Part shown: piece after piece, positions 12,398-21,088 of the stretch
Layout of the letters: each line of letters starts with the position of its first letter
Position numbering within the stretch: the first letter of the stretch is position 1
NCBI GenBank assembly: GCA_963830715.1
Contig: CAWHNS010000022.1
Location: 62,001-126,000, forward strand
Direction of reading: 5' to 3'
DNA: 64,000 nucleotides
DNA from: CAVVMA01 sp963830715
GTDB taxonomy: Bacteria; Desulfobacterota; Binatia; Binatales; Binataceae
Position numbers and translations under genes: made by a program
The notes under the pieces: generated by a model
Database searches by the model: none
Seen by the model: the letters and a program-made list of their open reading frames with translations, nothing else
What the model was told of the DNA's origin: nothing

Positions 12398-12785
12398 TCA
12401 CCAGATCGTCCGCACCGCGTACTGGCGAATGTCTGTGTCCGGCGTGAGAATGGCCATTCCCTCGACGATCGCCTGACAGATCAGCATCCGATCGAACGGG
12501 TCCTTATGCTGCTCGGGCAACCGCGCGAGCTGCAGCGCAGCTTCTTCATTCAAGGGGAGCGCGCTGATTCCATGCAGTTTTCGATACTTCGGGACCAGAT
12601 CCTCCGGTGGTTCCGCGAGCCTCTAGACGGCCTGCGGCGTACTTCAGCGCGATTTCCCAGGCGGACACGGAACTCAGATACGCGTCGTTATCGCGATCCG
12701 AGAAGAGCGACAGACACGCCGGCGAAAGACGGGCGCTCCCTTGAGCTATCCATAGGAACGTGCAGGTATCGAGCAGAAGCCTCAT
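12398..12785 (-). pseudogene. PIN-domain toxin (VapC family), frameshifted
   Basis: A PIN-fold ribonuclease toxin in two frames. The first part starts at the ATG at 12785 (M-R-L-L-L-D-T-C-T-F-L-W) and runs to G-R-L-E. One extra base in a GG pair at 12620-12621 then shifts the frame. The rest reads L-A-E-P-P-E-D-L-V-P, then H-K-D-P-F-D-R-M-L-I-C-Q-A and I-R-Q-Y-A-V-R-T-I-W, a textbook PIN C terminus. The 388 bases equal 129 codons plus one. Its ATG overlaps the antitoxin stop (ATGA), a standard toxin-antitoxin arrangement. As written, the toxin would be inactive unless the extra base is a sequence error. Confidence 0.85.
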
Positions 12786-13027
12786 TTTCCCCGCCCTTCG
12801 AAAGCAGCCTGGACATCCTCCGGCAACGGTTCGAAGAAACTCGCCGGAATCCTGATCTTGCCCTTGGCCAGTCCGATCGGTCGGGGCTTTTTTGGCCGCT
12901 TCGGCAATGGGCGAATCTCCGCTATCGGTTCGTTTCGCTTGCACAGGATGATACTGTCGCCCTCGCGCAGCCTGGCAAGGTACCTGGACAGGTGGGTCTT
13001 GGCTTCGTGAATATTGAGCCGAATCAT
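12782..13027 (-). CDS. Phd/YefM-type antitoxin
   Basis: An 81-residue antitoxin. N-L-N-I-H-E-A-K-T-H-L-S-R-Y-L-like residues near the start form the Phd/YefM DNA-binding N terminus (here M-I-R-L-N-I-H-E-A-K-T-H-L-S). The C-terminal tail (F-F-E-P-L-P-E-D-V-Q-A-A-F-E-G) would bind the PIN toxin encoded immediately downstream with a four-base ATGA overlap. ATG start at 13027. The antitoxin is intact although its toxin is shifted. Confidence 0.85.
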   Translation of the reverse strand: MIRLNIHEAKTHLSRYLARLREGDSIILCKRNEPIAEIRPLPKRPKKPRPIGLAKGKIRIPASFFEPLPEDVQAAFEGRGK

Positions 13028-13087
13028 GATTCAACAGTAGACCATCAAGTGAACTAGCTCAATCTTCGGCAGGCTCGATTGCTGACA

Positions 13088-13180
13088 GGCTGGCCCCGGG
13101 CGATGCTGATCACGCGGGTCCGCGCCGAAGGTCTAAGGCTCGTGACCGCCGATCGGGGTTTCGGCCCCATCCGGTCGATC
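13088..13180 (+). pseudogene. possible fragment of a second PIN-domain gene
   Basis: From the ATG at 13103 the plus strand reads M-L-I-T-R-V-R-A-E-G-L-R-L-V-T-A-D-R. This resembles the PIN-domain C-terminal pattern D-R-M-L-I-A-Q-A-x-x-E-G-L-x-L-V-T-A-D. Nothing before it forms a PIN N terminus and no start codon context is present. It is short, so chance or drift is possible. Confidence 0.35.
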
Positions 13181-13228
13181 CGATCGACGCGACGCTGCAC
13201 TTGTCCGTTGGTCCGGCAGGCCGCAAAA

Positions 13229-13254
13229 AAAGGCGGCCTCGATGGGCCGCCTTT
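13229..13254 (-). terminator. terminator for the zinc-ribbon gene
   Basis: A perfect 10-base stem, AAAGGCGGCC / GGCCGCCTTT with loop TCGATG. On the minus strand it is followed by a T run (the A run at 13225-13231). It lies 20 bases past the stop of the minus-strand gene at 13274. Confidence 0.85.
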
Positions 13255-13273
13255 GTGTGGGGTTTTGCGCCCG

Positions 13274-13456
13274 TCAGTGTTTGGTCTCGATTCGCTTACC
13301 GTAGGAGACTTCGCCCTTGTCTACTCGAAGGCTGAAACCGCAGTCGGGGTTGGTGCATACCCAGGCCTTGAAAATGACCGAAGCGCCTTCCTGCCCGTAG
13401 TCCGAAAGTGGAATTAGGGTGCCATTATTGCATTTCTGGCACTTCGGCAAGTCCAT
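13274..13456 (-). CDS. small zinc-ribbon protein
   Basis: A 60-residue protein. The ATG at 13456 is chosen because AAGGAGGAGC lies just upstream; a GTG at 13483 would add nine residues. Two cysteine pairs, C-Q-K-C near residue 6 and C-T-N-P-D-C near residue 37, suggest one zinc ribbon. The rest is short and polar (Y-G-Q-E-G-A-S-V-I-F-K-A-W). Function unknown; such proteins often bind nucleic acid or partner proteins. It has its own terminator, so it is a single-gene unit. Confidence 0.7.
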   Translation of the reverse strand: MDLPKCQKCNNGTLIPLSDYGQEGASVIFKAWVCTNPDCGFSLRVDKGEVSYGKRIETKH

Positions 13457-13640
13457 CGCCCGCTCCTCCTTACCGCCGGTCACCGGTACCGGCCCCGTCT
13501 TTCAAGCTATCCGAGGGCCATTTCTAAAGCAACGTGCGGTCCGGCCGGTTCCTGGCAGGCGGTTTCGAGCGGCGCGCTCGAATTTTCCCTTGTACATCGC
13601 GATGTTATGCTGGCATCGCGGGAGGCTCGACAGCGCTTCG

Positions 13641-14660
13641 ATGTTTCTCATTAGGCAGGCCCGGCCCGGCGACCACAGCCAACTCCTCAAGCTCGCGCGC
13701 GAGCTCGACTCGATCAATCTGCCGACCGACGCCGCCGAGTTGCGCGAGATGCTGGCCCGCTCGGCACTCTCGTTCGCCGGCAGGATTCGCGACCGCTCGC
13801 GCGCGGTCTATCTTTTCTGCGCGGAAGCCGCCAGTCGCGGCAATCTCGCCGGCGCCTCGATGATAATCGGCAAGCACGGCAGTCCCGAGTCGCCGCACTA
13901 TTACCTCGAGGTCGACAGCGACGAGCGCTACTCGCATGCGCTGCGCAAGATGTTCCGCCACACTTACCTGCGGCTGCGCTACTCGATGGACGGGCCGACC
14001 GAGCTCGGCGGTCTGATCGTCAAGCGCGCGATGCGGCGTCATCCGGAGCGCGTCGGCAAGCAGCTCTCATGGGTGCGGTTTCTGTACATCGCGAAGCATC
14101 GCCGGCGTTTCGAGAGCCGCGTGATTGGCGAGATGCTTCCGCCGATGACGCCCGATTACGGCAACAAGTTCTGGGACCACTATGGCCGGCGCGTGACGGG
14201 CTTGACTTTTCGCGAGGCCGACCGGCTCTCGATCCACGACAAGCAATTCATCCGCGCGCTCTTCCCCGAAGCCCCGCTCTACACCTTCCTGCTGCCCGAG
14301 GACGTTCGCAATTCTCTCGGCGCCGTCGGCGAAGAGACTCGCGGCGCAGTTCGATTGCTCGAACAAGCGGGGATGCGATTCCTCAACCATCTCGATCCAT
14401 TCGATGGCGGACCTTACTATGGCGCCTCGGTGATCGACCTTGAGCCGGTCAGGAACTATCGCAGTTACCGGATAGTTCGCGACGGTGCGGCAGAAGCGGA
14501 TCGCCCCAGCTATCTTATCGCGCGGGAAGACTCCGGTGGATTTCGCGCCGCGAAAGCCGCGGCGACTGTTGAGCGCGGTCGCCTGCTCGTAGCGCCGGAA
14601 GTTCTGACGCTCCTGCGCGTGAGCGAAGGCGATCGAGTCGATGGAGTGCCGCTCCCGTGA
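13641..14660 (+). CDS. astA: arginine N-succinyltransferase (AstA-like)
   Basis: AstA transfers a succinyl group from succinyl-CoA to the alpha-amino group of arginine, the first step of the AST catabolic pathway. The 339 residues match the family length (~340). Typical segments are M-F-L-I-R-Q-A-R-P-G-D at the start, E-L-G-G-L-I-V-K near 118, and F-W-D-H-Y-G-R-R-V-T-G-L near 175. F-D-G-G-P-Y-Y-G and a long C-terminal portion follow. I start at the ATG at 13641 because it opens the conserved N terminus. None of astB, astD or astE is visible here. The next genes are a deacylase and a class III aminotransferase, so the substrate may not be arginine. Confidence 0.85.
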   Translation: MFLIRQARPGDHSQLLKLARELDSINLPTDAAELREMLARSALSFAGRIRDRSRAVYLFCAEAASRGNLAGASMIIGKHGSPESPHYYLEVDSDERYSHALRKMFRHTYLRLRYSMDGPTELGGLIVKRAMRRHPERVGKQLSWVRFLYIAKHRRRFESRVIGEMLPPMTPDYGNKFWDHYGRRVTGLTFREADRLSIHDKQFIRALFPEAPLYTFLLPEDVRNSLGAVGEETRGAVRLLEQAGMRFLNHLDPFDGGPYYGASVIDLEPVRNYRSYRIVRDGAAEADRPSYLIAREDSGGFRAAKAAATVERGRLLVAPEVLTLLRVSEGDRVDGVPLP

Positions 14661-14728
14661 AATGCCCTGCCCCCGGTTCAGCGGAGATAGTCGCGGGCCG
14701 CAGGCGAAGCGAGGCGCGAAGTGAAAAC

Positions 14729-16123
14729 TCATAACTCCAATAACGCGCGGTAGAATCTGATCGCGGCTTCGACCTCCGATAGAAGGTTGTACTCATTGGG
14801 CGCGTGGATCACGCCAACCGAAGGGCCCGGACCGAACACGACCGGCTTCAGCCCCGCGGCCGCATAAACGCCCGCCTCGGTGCAGCCCGCTTTGACGGCC
14901 GTTTCCAGTTCGAGTCCGGCCTTCGCCATCGCGGCCATCGCAATCTCAACCGTCTCGGTTCCGCCGCCGCTGCGAAAGCCTGGATTCGCGCGCAGCTCGC
15001 GGAGCTCGACTTCGATTCCCTTGAACCGGCGCCCGAGAATCGAACTAATCGACTCGACGCCTCGCCGCACCGACTCGATCGGCAATCCCGGCGGAGGCCG
15101 GAGTTCGAATTCCAGGCGCACGGCACCCTCCGCCGAATGGATTACGCCCACGTTCGAAGTCATCGCGGGAGCGGCGAAATCCGCTTCGTCGCCGGATCGA
15201 TTGGTGAAATTCCCGAGCGCATCGGCGAATTTGGCCGCCGCCCGCAGAAGCGAGGTTGGCAGCGCGCGAAGCACGGATTCCGGAGCATCGGCTATTTCCA
15301 CCCCCTCGGGAAGTTTAGGCGGCGCACCCACGACCGTCAGCTCGCATCGCGCAGGCACCTTGTTGACCGCATCGCCGCCTTCGATCGCGATGATGTCGAG
15401 TTGCGGCCGGGCTGCGATGAAATCGAGCGCCGCGGCGATCGCGTTGCGGCCGAGATGCGGTGTGCTCGAATGCGCCGCCCGGCCGGTGAAAATGATTCGC
15501 GACGCCTTGCCGACGCGATCGGCCTTTCCGGCAGTGCCATCGGATGCCGCCAGGCTCAGCGCGAAGGCCATCAGGCCCTTGTGCGCGGTGACGACCGCCA
15601 GATGAGACGGCTCTCCGACAAACGCCAGCGCGCCGCGCGGCAGAATCTCCATCGCGGCAACTTCCTTCGCGCCGAGCAGCCCGTGCTCCTCGCCGAAGGT
15701 TCCGATCAGGTACAGGTCGCGCCTGGGCCGGCCGCATCGCAGGAGCGCGATCGTCTTGGCGACAAAGTCGAGCTTGGTGTCCGCGCTACCGAGTCCGTAG
15801 ATGCGGTCGCCAACGACCGCCGGCGCGAACGGCAAGCCGCCGCATTGCGTCCAGAGCGCGGCATCGCCGGGAGGCACGGTATCGAGATGGGTGTTGAAGA
15901 CGATCGGCGGGGCCGACCGGTCGCGCCCCCGCACGAACGCGATCAGGTTGACCTGCGAGTCGCCTTCGTGCCGCGACGGGGCGAGCCTTGCCTCGATGCC
16001 CGCCGGCGCCAGCAGTTCGCGCGCGCACAACTCGGCGACTCCCCGCGTCCCGTCGGTCGTGACGCTCGGCGTCGAGATGAGCCGCTTGCACCATTCGAGG
16101 ACCTGCGCATCCTTCTCAATCAC
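14729..16123 (-). CDS. M20-family metallopeptidase (ArgE/DapE-type deacylase)
   Basis: A zinc-dependent amidohydrolase of 464 residues with a GTG start. The metal and catalytic residues are visible: H-L-D-T-V near residue 78, G-S-A-D-T-K near 110, the E-E of G-T-F-G-E-E-H-G near 140, and E-P-S-H near 170. The dimerisation insert follows (G-R-A-A-H-S-S-T-P-H-L-G-R-N-A). Members of this group remove acyl groups from amino acids, for example N-acetylornithine or N-succinyl-diaminopimelate. The presence of an AstA-like succinyltransferase next door makes an N-succinyl substrate plausible, but the sequence does not decide it. Confidence 0.85.
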   Translation of the reverse strand: MIEKDAQVLEWCKRLISTPSVTTDGTRGVAELCARELLAPAGIEARLAPSRHEGDSQVNLIAFVRGRDRSAPPIVFNTHLDTVPPGDAALWTQCGGLPFAPAVVGDRIYGLGSADTKLDFVAKTIALLRCGRPRRDLYLIGTFGEEHGLLGAKEVAAMEILPRGALAFVGEPSHLAVVTAHKGLMAFALSLAASDGTAGKADRVGKASRIIFTGRAAHSSTPHLGRNAIAAALDFIAARPQLDIIAIEGGDAVNKVPARCELTVVGAPPKLPEGVEIADAPESVLRALPTSLLRAAAKFADALGNFTNRSGDEADFAAPAMTSNVGVIHSAEGAVRLEFELRPPPGLPIESVRRGVESISSILGRRFKGIEVELRELRANPGFRSGGGTETVEIAMAAMAKAGLELETAVKAGCTEAGVYAAAGLKPVVFGPGPSVGVIHAPNEYNLLSEVEAAIRFYRALLEL

Positions 16124-16209
16124 AGTTATAGTTCTACCATCGCGAGCGGCCAGTTTCCGGTCCGCACGCGAGGTTGACGAGAGAGATGTGCTGGGTATGG
16201 CATTGCTGG

Positions 16210-16710
16210 ATGCCGCTCCGCGACGTCATTACAGAGCGCCCGCGCATTCTTTTCGTCGGAATAAATCCGAGCCTGCGATCCGAGGCGCTCGGCCATCACT
16301 TCGCGGGTCCGGGAAATCCGTTCTGGCGGCTCCTCTATGCGTCGCGCCTGGTTCCGGAACCGCTGACGCATGATGAAGACCAGCGGCTTGCCGAGTTCGG
16401 CCTCGCGCTCACGAACCTATGCCCTCGCGCGACGCGCGCGGCCTCCGAGCTGCGCGCCGAAGAGATCGCGCAGGGCCTGCGAGTTGTCGAGAGCAAGATT
16501 CGGGAAATCCGGCCGGTCGTGGTCGCGTTGGTGGGAATCACGCTCTACCGGATATTCTTCCGGCACGCGGCAAGCGGCGGCGCCGGCGCGAAGCCCGAAA
16601 CGATCGACGGCGCGCGAGTGTTCGTGCTCCCCAACCCGAGCGGGTTGAACGCCGACTTTCCCCGGCTTCAAGCACAAGCTCGTATGGTTCAGGCGTCTGC
16701 GGAGGTTTGA
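16210..16710 (+). CDS. mug: mismatch-specific DNA glycosylase (Mug family)
   Basis: Removes uracil or thymine mispaired with guanine in base excision repair. Near the start the protein reads I-L-F-V-G-I-N-P-S-L-R-S, the family's active-site G-I-N-P. H-H-F-A-G-P-G-N-P-F-W-R-L-L follows, and a late V-L-P-N-P-S-G-L-N-A supplies the conserved C-terminal motif N-P-S-G. I place the start at the ATG at 16210 by alignment of the N terminus; an ATG at 16186 or a TTG at 16174 would prepend an odd Trp/Cys-rich stretch. Single gene between two minus-strand genes. Confidence 0.88.
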   Translation: MPLRDVITERPRILFVGINPSLRSEALGHHFAGPGNPFWRLLYASRLVPEPLTHDEDQRLAEFGLALTNLCPRATRAASELRAEEIAQGLRVVESKIREIRPVVVALVGITLYRIFFRHAASGGAGAKPETIDGARVFVLPNPSGLNADFPRLQAQARMVQASAEV

Positions 16711-16801
16711 GTCGCGCCTAGACCTGCCACCTCGGGCCCGTGTTCCGTGAAGTGGGGTCTACAAGCAGATGAAGCGTAAGGGTCTGTAGGTCCGGCGTAT
16801 C

Positions 16802-16851
16802 GTAGGGGCGGGTCGAGACCCGCCCGCGGGCGACTCGCGAGTCGCGCCTAC
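16802..16851. repeat. intergenic double-palindrome repeat
   Basis: Two perfect palindromes lie side by side: GGGCGGGTC-GA-GACCCGCCC (16806-16825) and GCGACTC-GC-GAGTCGC (16830-16845), framed by gtagg and cctac. The look is that of a small dispersed extragenic element. I find no second copy in this window. Confidence 0.6.
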
Positions 16852-16900
16852 CAGAGACGCCGAAGCGGCCTCTTCGGATATCGACTGCTGCGATCGGATT

Positions 16901-18226
16901 TCAGAGACATCGATCAATGATCTCGAATGCCTCCGCCAGTTCCTCATCGGTCAGGACGCCGGCGGGCAGGAACAGACGCACGCACGCCGGCTCGTGGCCG
17001 CCGGGATAGAGCACCAGGCCCGCGTCGAAGCATCGCCGTATAAACGCGCGCGTCGTCGCCATCGAGCCGTCCCCGATTCGAAACGAGATCATCGCGCCGG
17101 CGCCGTCGATAACCGAAATTGCGCCGGGATGTTTCGCGCGCAGGCGTTCGAGATGCCCGCGGCAGAGCGATTCGAGCCGGCTGATTCGCCCTTCGGCTCC
17201 GTATAATTCTTCGCGAGTCAGCTTCTCGATTATCCGGCGCGCGACCGCCATCGGAACCGTCGCCCCCGAAAACGTGCCTGAAATCAGGCCCGGATCGGGC
17301 GCGAACTCTTTGCGGAACATCACGGCGCTGCCCTGGAACACTTTTCCGATCGTGATGATGTCGGCGTACTCGGCGAGGTTGAGCAGATCGGTTGCGAACA
17401 GCCTCGTGGTGCGCGCGAAGGTCTGGATTTCGTCGACTATCGTCGGGATTCCCGCGGCGCGGCATTCCTTGAACAGCGGCACGAAGAATTCGCGCGGCGC
17501 AGTCACGAACCCGGCCTCGCCCTGTATCAGCTCGATGAAGAATGCCCCGATCCGGTCGCCGTCGCGGCGGATAACCTGACGAATCGCCGCGAGCGACTTC
17601 GATGCCGAGTCCGGGTCGCTGCGATCGTAAAACGGGATGTACTCGACCGGGAAAGTCTGCGGCTGGCCTTGCCGGTAGTCGGGGCGATCCGTTATTTCCG
17701 CCATCGCGGTGGTGCGGCCGTGAAAGCATCGCGCAAACGCGATTACGCCGGGGCGTCCGTCGCGCTTGCGGCGCGCGAGCTTGAGCGCGTTCTCGTTGGC
17801 GTCGGCGCCGGAGAGCGACAGCCAGCAGTAGCGCTGGAAGGTCGGCGCATGGGACATCAGGGTCTTCATCAGCGCGTGATATTCGCGATTGAAGATCAGA
17901 TTCCCCTGCATCGCGAGGTCCGATGCGGCTGCGCGGATCGCGGTCTCGATAAGGTCGAGGTTGCCGTGGCCGAAGAAGTGGACGCCGATTCCGAGCGCGA
18001 AATCGATCACCCAGCGGCCGTCGGCGAGCATCGCGCGCGCACCGCGTCCGATCCCCGACCCGAGATACGGATAGTACGCGTCGCGCCCGCGCATCGCGCC
18101 GATCTCGTCGAGCGCGTACAGCATCTCCTCGCGGGTCAGCGGAGCTTTCGCGCCGCTCTGGGCCTCGGCGATCGCCTCGATCATCAGGCGCACGCCCTGT
18201 TCGAGCTTGTCGTTCTCCATGGCCAT
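16901..18226 (-). CDS. class III PLP-dependent aminotransferase
   Basis: A 441-residue aminotransferase of the acetylornithine/ornithine/GABA group. Visible marks are G-I-G-V-H-F-F-G-H-G-N near residue 80, S-G-A-D-A-N-E-N-A-L-K-L-A near 140, and F-I-E-L-I-Q-G-E-A-G near 235. I-V-D-E-I-Q-T-F-A-R-T lies near 270, and the PLP lysine is in I-T-I-G-K-V-F-Q-G near 300. The exact substrate is not evident. Together with the nearby AstA-like and M20 genes it could act on an N-succinyl diamino acid, as AstC or DapC do. The start could be either ATG at 18226 or 18220. Confidence 0.85.
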   Translation of the reverse strand: MAMENDKLEQGVRLMIEAIAEAQSGAKAPLTREEMLYALDEIGAMRGRDAYYPYLGSGIGRGARAMLADGRWVIDFALGIGVHFFGHGNLDLIETAIRAAASDLAMQGNLIFNREYHALMKTLMSHAPTFQRYCWLSLSGADANENALKLARRKRDGRPGVIAFARCFHGRTTAMAEITDRPDYRQGQPQTFPVEYIPFYDRSDPDSASKSLAAIRQVIRRDGDRIGAFFIELIQGEAGFVTAPREFFVPLFKECRAAGIPTIVDEIQTFARTTRLFATDLLNLAEYADIITIGKVFQGSAVMFRKEFAPDPGLISGTFSGATVPMAVARRIIEKLTREELYGAEGRISRLESLCRGHLERLRAKHPGAISVIDGAGAMISFRIGDGSMATTRAFIRRCFDAGLVLYPGGHEPACVRLFLPAGVLTDEELAEAFEIIDRCL

Positions 18227-18237
18227 GGTGAGGATTT

Positions 18238-18300
18238 ACCACCACGGCGCGAAGAGACAAAGGAATAATTCCCTTTCGCGCCTCTCTGCCTTTCTGGTTG
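18238..18300. repeat. decayed inverted repeat of the ACCACAAAG family
   Basis: Left arm accacggcgcgaagagacaa and right arm cgcgcctctctgcctttctggtt are imperfect inverted copies. Better kept relatives are at 37308-37371 and 28476-28535. It separates spoVR from the aminotransferase gene. Confidence 0.55.
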
Positions 18301-18313
18301 AGCGCGCCAGCTT

Positions 18314-19744
18314 CTACTTAAGCGCGCGCATCGAGAAGCCGCGATCGTTGCAGCACAGCAACGTGCGCTTGCCCTGGAGGGTAGTCTCGAGCACGACTTC
18401 GCGTCCCCACAAGCTGTGGATATAGCCGAGGGTCTTCTCGGCGTATTCCATGTGGAGATCGCGGCCGTCGTGAAAGTGCTTGAGGTAGAGCGTGCGACTC
18501 TGCCCGAAGTCGGCGTCTTCCACCTTGATTACGGGCAGGCTGTTGGCGCCGACGTCCCGGATTAGCGTCTCTTTGACTTCGGCCCAGCCCTCCTCGTCGG
18601 AGACCTTTCCGATCACCAGATCCTCGCCGCGCGGCTCGTACTGGAACATGTCCATCTCGCGCATCAGCTCTTCGGTCAGATAGCGGCGGATAAACGAGGC
18701 GTCGCGTTCGACCTCGCGCGCTTCGAAGATTTTCTGGTCGCCGGTCTTGGCGGGCGGCCCGTCGCGCTTGATCTCCTCCGCGGTGGGATTGGTGTAACGG
18801 CGATGGATGTCCTCCCAGATCCTGAGACCGACGTGATACGGATTTATCTGGCCGGGGATCGGCCGCACGACCTGGTTGTGCCGCACGATAAATTCCAGGC
18901 GCAGCCCCTGCTCCAGGTCGAGCGACTCCAGGATCCGCTTGTGCCAGTAGCTCGCCCAGCCTTCGTTCATGATCTTGGTTTCCATCATCGGCAGGAAGTA
19001 CTTGGACTCCTCGTCCACGATCGTGAGCAGGTCTTTCTCCCATCCGCTGAGGAACGGATTGTGATCGCGCACGAAGAGCAGGATGTCCTCGTCGGGTTCG
19101 AGCGGCACCTTGAAGACGTCGGGCTCCTTGAACTGGGGCCGCTGATGAATCCGCTGGAAGGGGTCGGGCTTGGGTTGCGATTCCTCGATCGTTCGCCGGA
19201 TCTGTTCGTCGCGAGAGAGCTTCCTGATGGCGAGATTGCGCCGGCAGTTCCATTGCAGCGCGTGCGCGGCGTCGAGAACACGCTCGACCTTGTCGATTCC
19301 GATCGACGGGTCTTCGATATAGCGGCGCGCGCGGAGCGCGTGCGCCTTGAAGGTCTCGAGCGTCAGGTCGGCGCGAGTCGATTTGTAGGTGAAGTTGTTC
19401 TTGAAGAAGTCGTTATGCCCGTAAACGTGAGCCATCGTGAGGATCTGCAGCAGGAGCGTATTGTCGCGCATCAGGTAGGCGATCGCGGGGTTGGCGTTGA
19501 TCACCATCTCGTAGGCGAGGCCGGTCACGCCATGGTCGTATAGCGTCTTCAGCTTCTCGTAGGCCTTGCCATAGGACCAGTGCGGATAATGCGATGGCAT
19601 CCCGGAATACGACATGTAGCCGAGCATTCCGGTGTGATCGCAGATTTCGAATTCCTGCGGATAGCAATCGAGTCCGAACTCCGCGGCTTTCTCGCGGATC
19701 CTGCTGTCCCACTCGACCAGTTCCGTGAGCTCGTAGTCAGCCAT
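18314..19744 (-). CDS. spoVR: SpoVR family protein
   Basis: A 476-residue SpoVR/YcgB protein. The N-terminal half contains the family pattern Y-P-Q-E-F-E-I-C-D-H near residue 30, M-P-S-H-Y-P-H-W-S-Y-G-K near 50 and M-A-H-V-Y-G-H-N-D-F-F near 105. Y-L-M-R-D-N-T-L-L-L and N-E-G-W-A-S-Y-W-H near 265 are also typical. In many bacteria it is encoded with a PrkA kinase and a YeaH/YhbH protein, and the same trio is here on one strand. Its biochemical activity is not established. The module is linked to starvation and stress survival in E. coli and to spore cortex formation in Bacillus. Confidence 0.95.
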   Translation of the reverse strand: MADYELTELVEWDSRIREKAAEFGLDCYPQEFEICDHTGMLGYMSYSGMPSHYPHWSYGKAYEKLKTLYDHGVTGLAYEMVINANPAIAYLMRDNTLLLQILTMAHVYGHNDFFKNNFTYKSTRADLTLETFKAHALRARRYIEDPSIGIDKVERVLDAAHALQWNCRRNLAIRKLSRDEQIRRTIEESQPKPDPFQRIHQRPQFKEPDVFKVPLEPDEDILLFVRDHNPFLSGWEKDLLTIVDEESKYFLPMMETKIMNEGWASYWHKRILESLDLEQGLRLEFIVRHNQVVRPIPGQINPYHVGLRIWEDIHRRYTNPTAEEIKRDGPPAKTGDQKIFEAREVERDASFIRRYLTEELMREMDMFQYEPRGEDLVIGKVSDEEGWAEVKETLIRDVGANSLPVIKVEDADFGQSRTLYLKHFHDGRDLHMEYAEKTLGYIHSLWGREVVLETTLQGKRTLLCCNDRGFSMRALK

Positions 19745-19781
19745 CGGGATTCAGAAACCTAAGCACAGATAAAGATGCTGG

Positions 19782-21017
19782 CTATTCCTTGATCCGGTCC
19801 TTGGCCAGGAACGCCTTGAACGACGGCCAGATGTCTTCCTTGCGCTCGATCAGGACGGTGTGGAAATTGGGCGCTTCGAGCTTGCGGAACACGTTCAGCA
19901 TCGAGGATTCGTAGTAGCGCGACCCCAACGGTTTGATCTCGCCGTAGCCGAAAAGGTTGCAGAGCCCGGCCAGGTCCTGAGCGGCCTTGAGCGCTGCCGG
20001 ATTGTCGGAGTCGAAATTGTCGCCGTCTGAGCAGTGAAACGAGTAGACATTCCAGAGCGACGGATGGTAGCGCTCGGCGATTATCTCCAGCGCCTTCAAG
20101 TATCCGGACGAGATGAAAGTCCCGCCCGACTCGCCCTTGTGGAAGAACTCCTCCTCGGTAACCTCGCGCGCTTCGGTATGATGCGCGATGAAGACGATTT
20201 CGACGTTGCGATAGCGGGTCGAGATGAACTGATAGAGCAGGAAGAAGAAACTGCGCGCCAGGTATTTCTTCATCGTGTCCATCGAGCCCGAAGTGTCCAT
20301 GATGCAGATCACGACCGCGTTGGATTCCTCGCGGGTCTCGATTTCGACGTGCCGGTAGCGAAGGTCGTCCTGATGGAACGGGAAGCGGCGTTCCGGCGCG
20401 ACGGGCTCCGGCTCCTCCGCCTCGTCGAGGAGCTCCGCCGGCGCGTGCTGGCCGCGGGTGGCCGCGCCGCTCGCCAGCTTTCGCATCACGCGCTGCTTGG
20501 CGGTGCGGCGCTTGTCGAGCCGCACGCGGATTCCGACGTGGCGGTAGCCCTTGCGCTTGCTCGAGCGCTCGGCCTCGATCTCGCGCAGCGCGCGGCGTTC
20601 GAGATTGGGCAACTCGAGGTCCTCGAACATGATTTCGATCAGCTCTTCGAGCGTGACGTCGGTCTCGTAGTAATCGACGCCCGGACGGTCGCCGGCCTTG
20701 TCGTCGCCCTTTCCGGGGCCGTCCTTGCCGACTTTGCCGACCACTTGCCCGGGGCGCGCGTTGCCGTCGCCCTGGCCGACTCCCGGCGCGTTTTCGCCGA
20801 AGACGAAGCGGTACTCCTTGATGCCGCGCAGCGGCACCTTGATGACGCGATCCCGGTCTTTGCCGATGATGGATTCCTCGGCGATGATGTCGGCGATATT
20901 TTCGCGAATCGACTCGCGGACTTTCTGGCGATGGCGCAGGCGGTCGCCCGCGGAGCGATCGGAGCGCTCGGCGTCAGAGAGCCGGTATTCGCGGAAGATT
21001 GTCTCGCTGGTCGGCAT
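19782..21017 (-). CDS. yeaH: YeaH/YhbH family protein (DUF444, VWA domain)
   Basis: A 411-residue protein whose C-terminal half is a von Willebrand A-type domain. The metal-site motif D-T-S-G-S is at residues 241-245, following I-C-I-M. The N-terminal half is charged and contains a Gly/Lys-rich low-complexity stretch (residues ~80-110). It is the usual partner of the PrkA kinase and SpoVR and lies between them here, 37 bases from spoVR. Probably an adaptor or scaffold; no enzymatic motif is seen. Confidence 0.94.
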   Translation of the reverse strand: MPTSETIFREYRLSDAERSDRSAGDRLRHRQKVRESIRENIADIIAEESIIGKDRDRVIKVPLRGIKEYRFVFGENAPGVGQGDGNARPGQVVGKVGKDGPGKGDDKAGDRPGVDYYETDVTLEELIEIMFEDLELPNLERRALREIEAERSSKRKGYRHVGIRVRLDKRRTAKQRVMRKLASGAATRGQHAPAELLDEAEEPEPVAPERRFPFHQDDLRYRHVEIETREESNAVVICIMDTSGSMDTMKKYLARSFFFLLYQFISTRYRNVEIVFIAHHTEAREVTEEEFFHKGESGGTFISSGYLKALEIIAERYHPSLWNVYSFHCSDGDNFDSDNPAALKAAQDLAGLCNLFGYGEIKPLGSRYYESSMLNVFRKLEAPNFHTVLIERKEDIWPSFKAFLAKDRIKE

Positions 21018-21088
21018 CAGGTCGTCCCCACCCGGCGGCTGATTGCACCTATCATGACGATACCCCGCCTGGCCTCGCGAAGCTTCCT

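Noticed and set aside
12041..13057. Plus-strand frame across the toxin-antitoxin locus
   Set aside because: It is antisense to the clear antitoxin and PIN sequences.
16901..18226. This aminotransferase as the missing ArnB
   Set aside because: ArnB belongs to the DegT/DnrJ sugar aminotransferases; this is class III with an ornithine-type pattern and lies 30 kb away.
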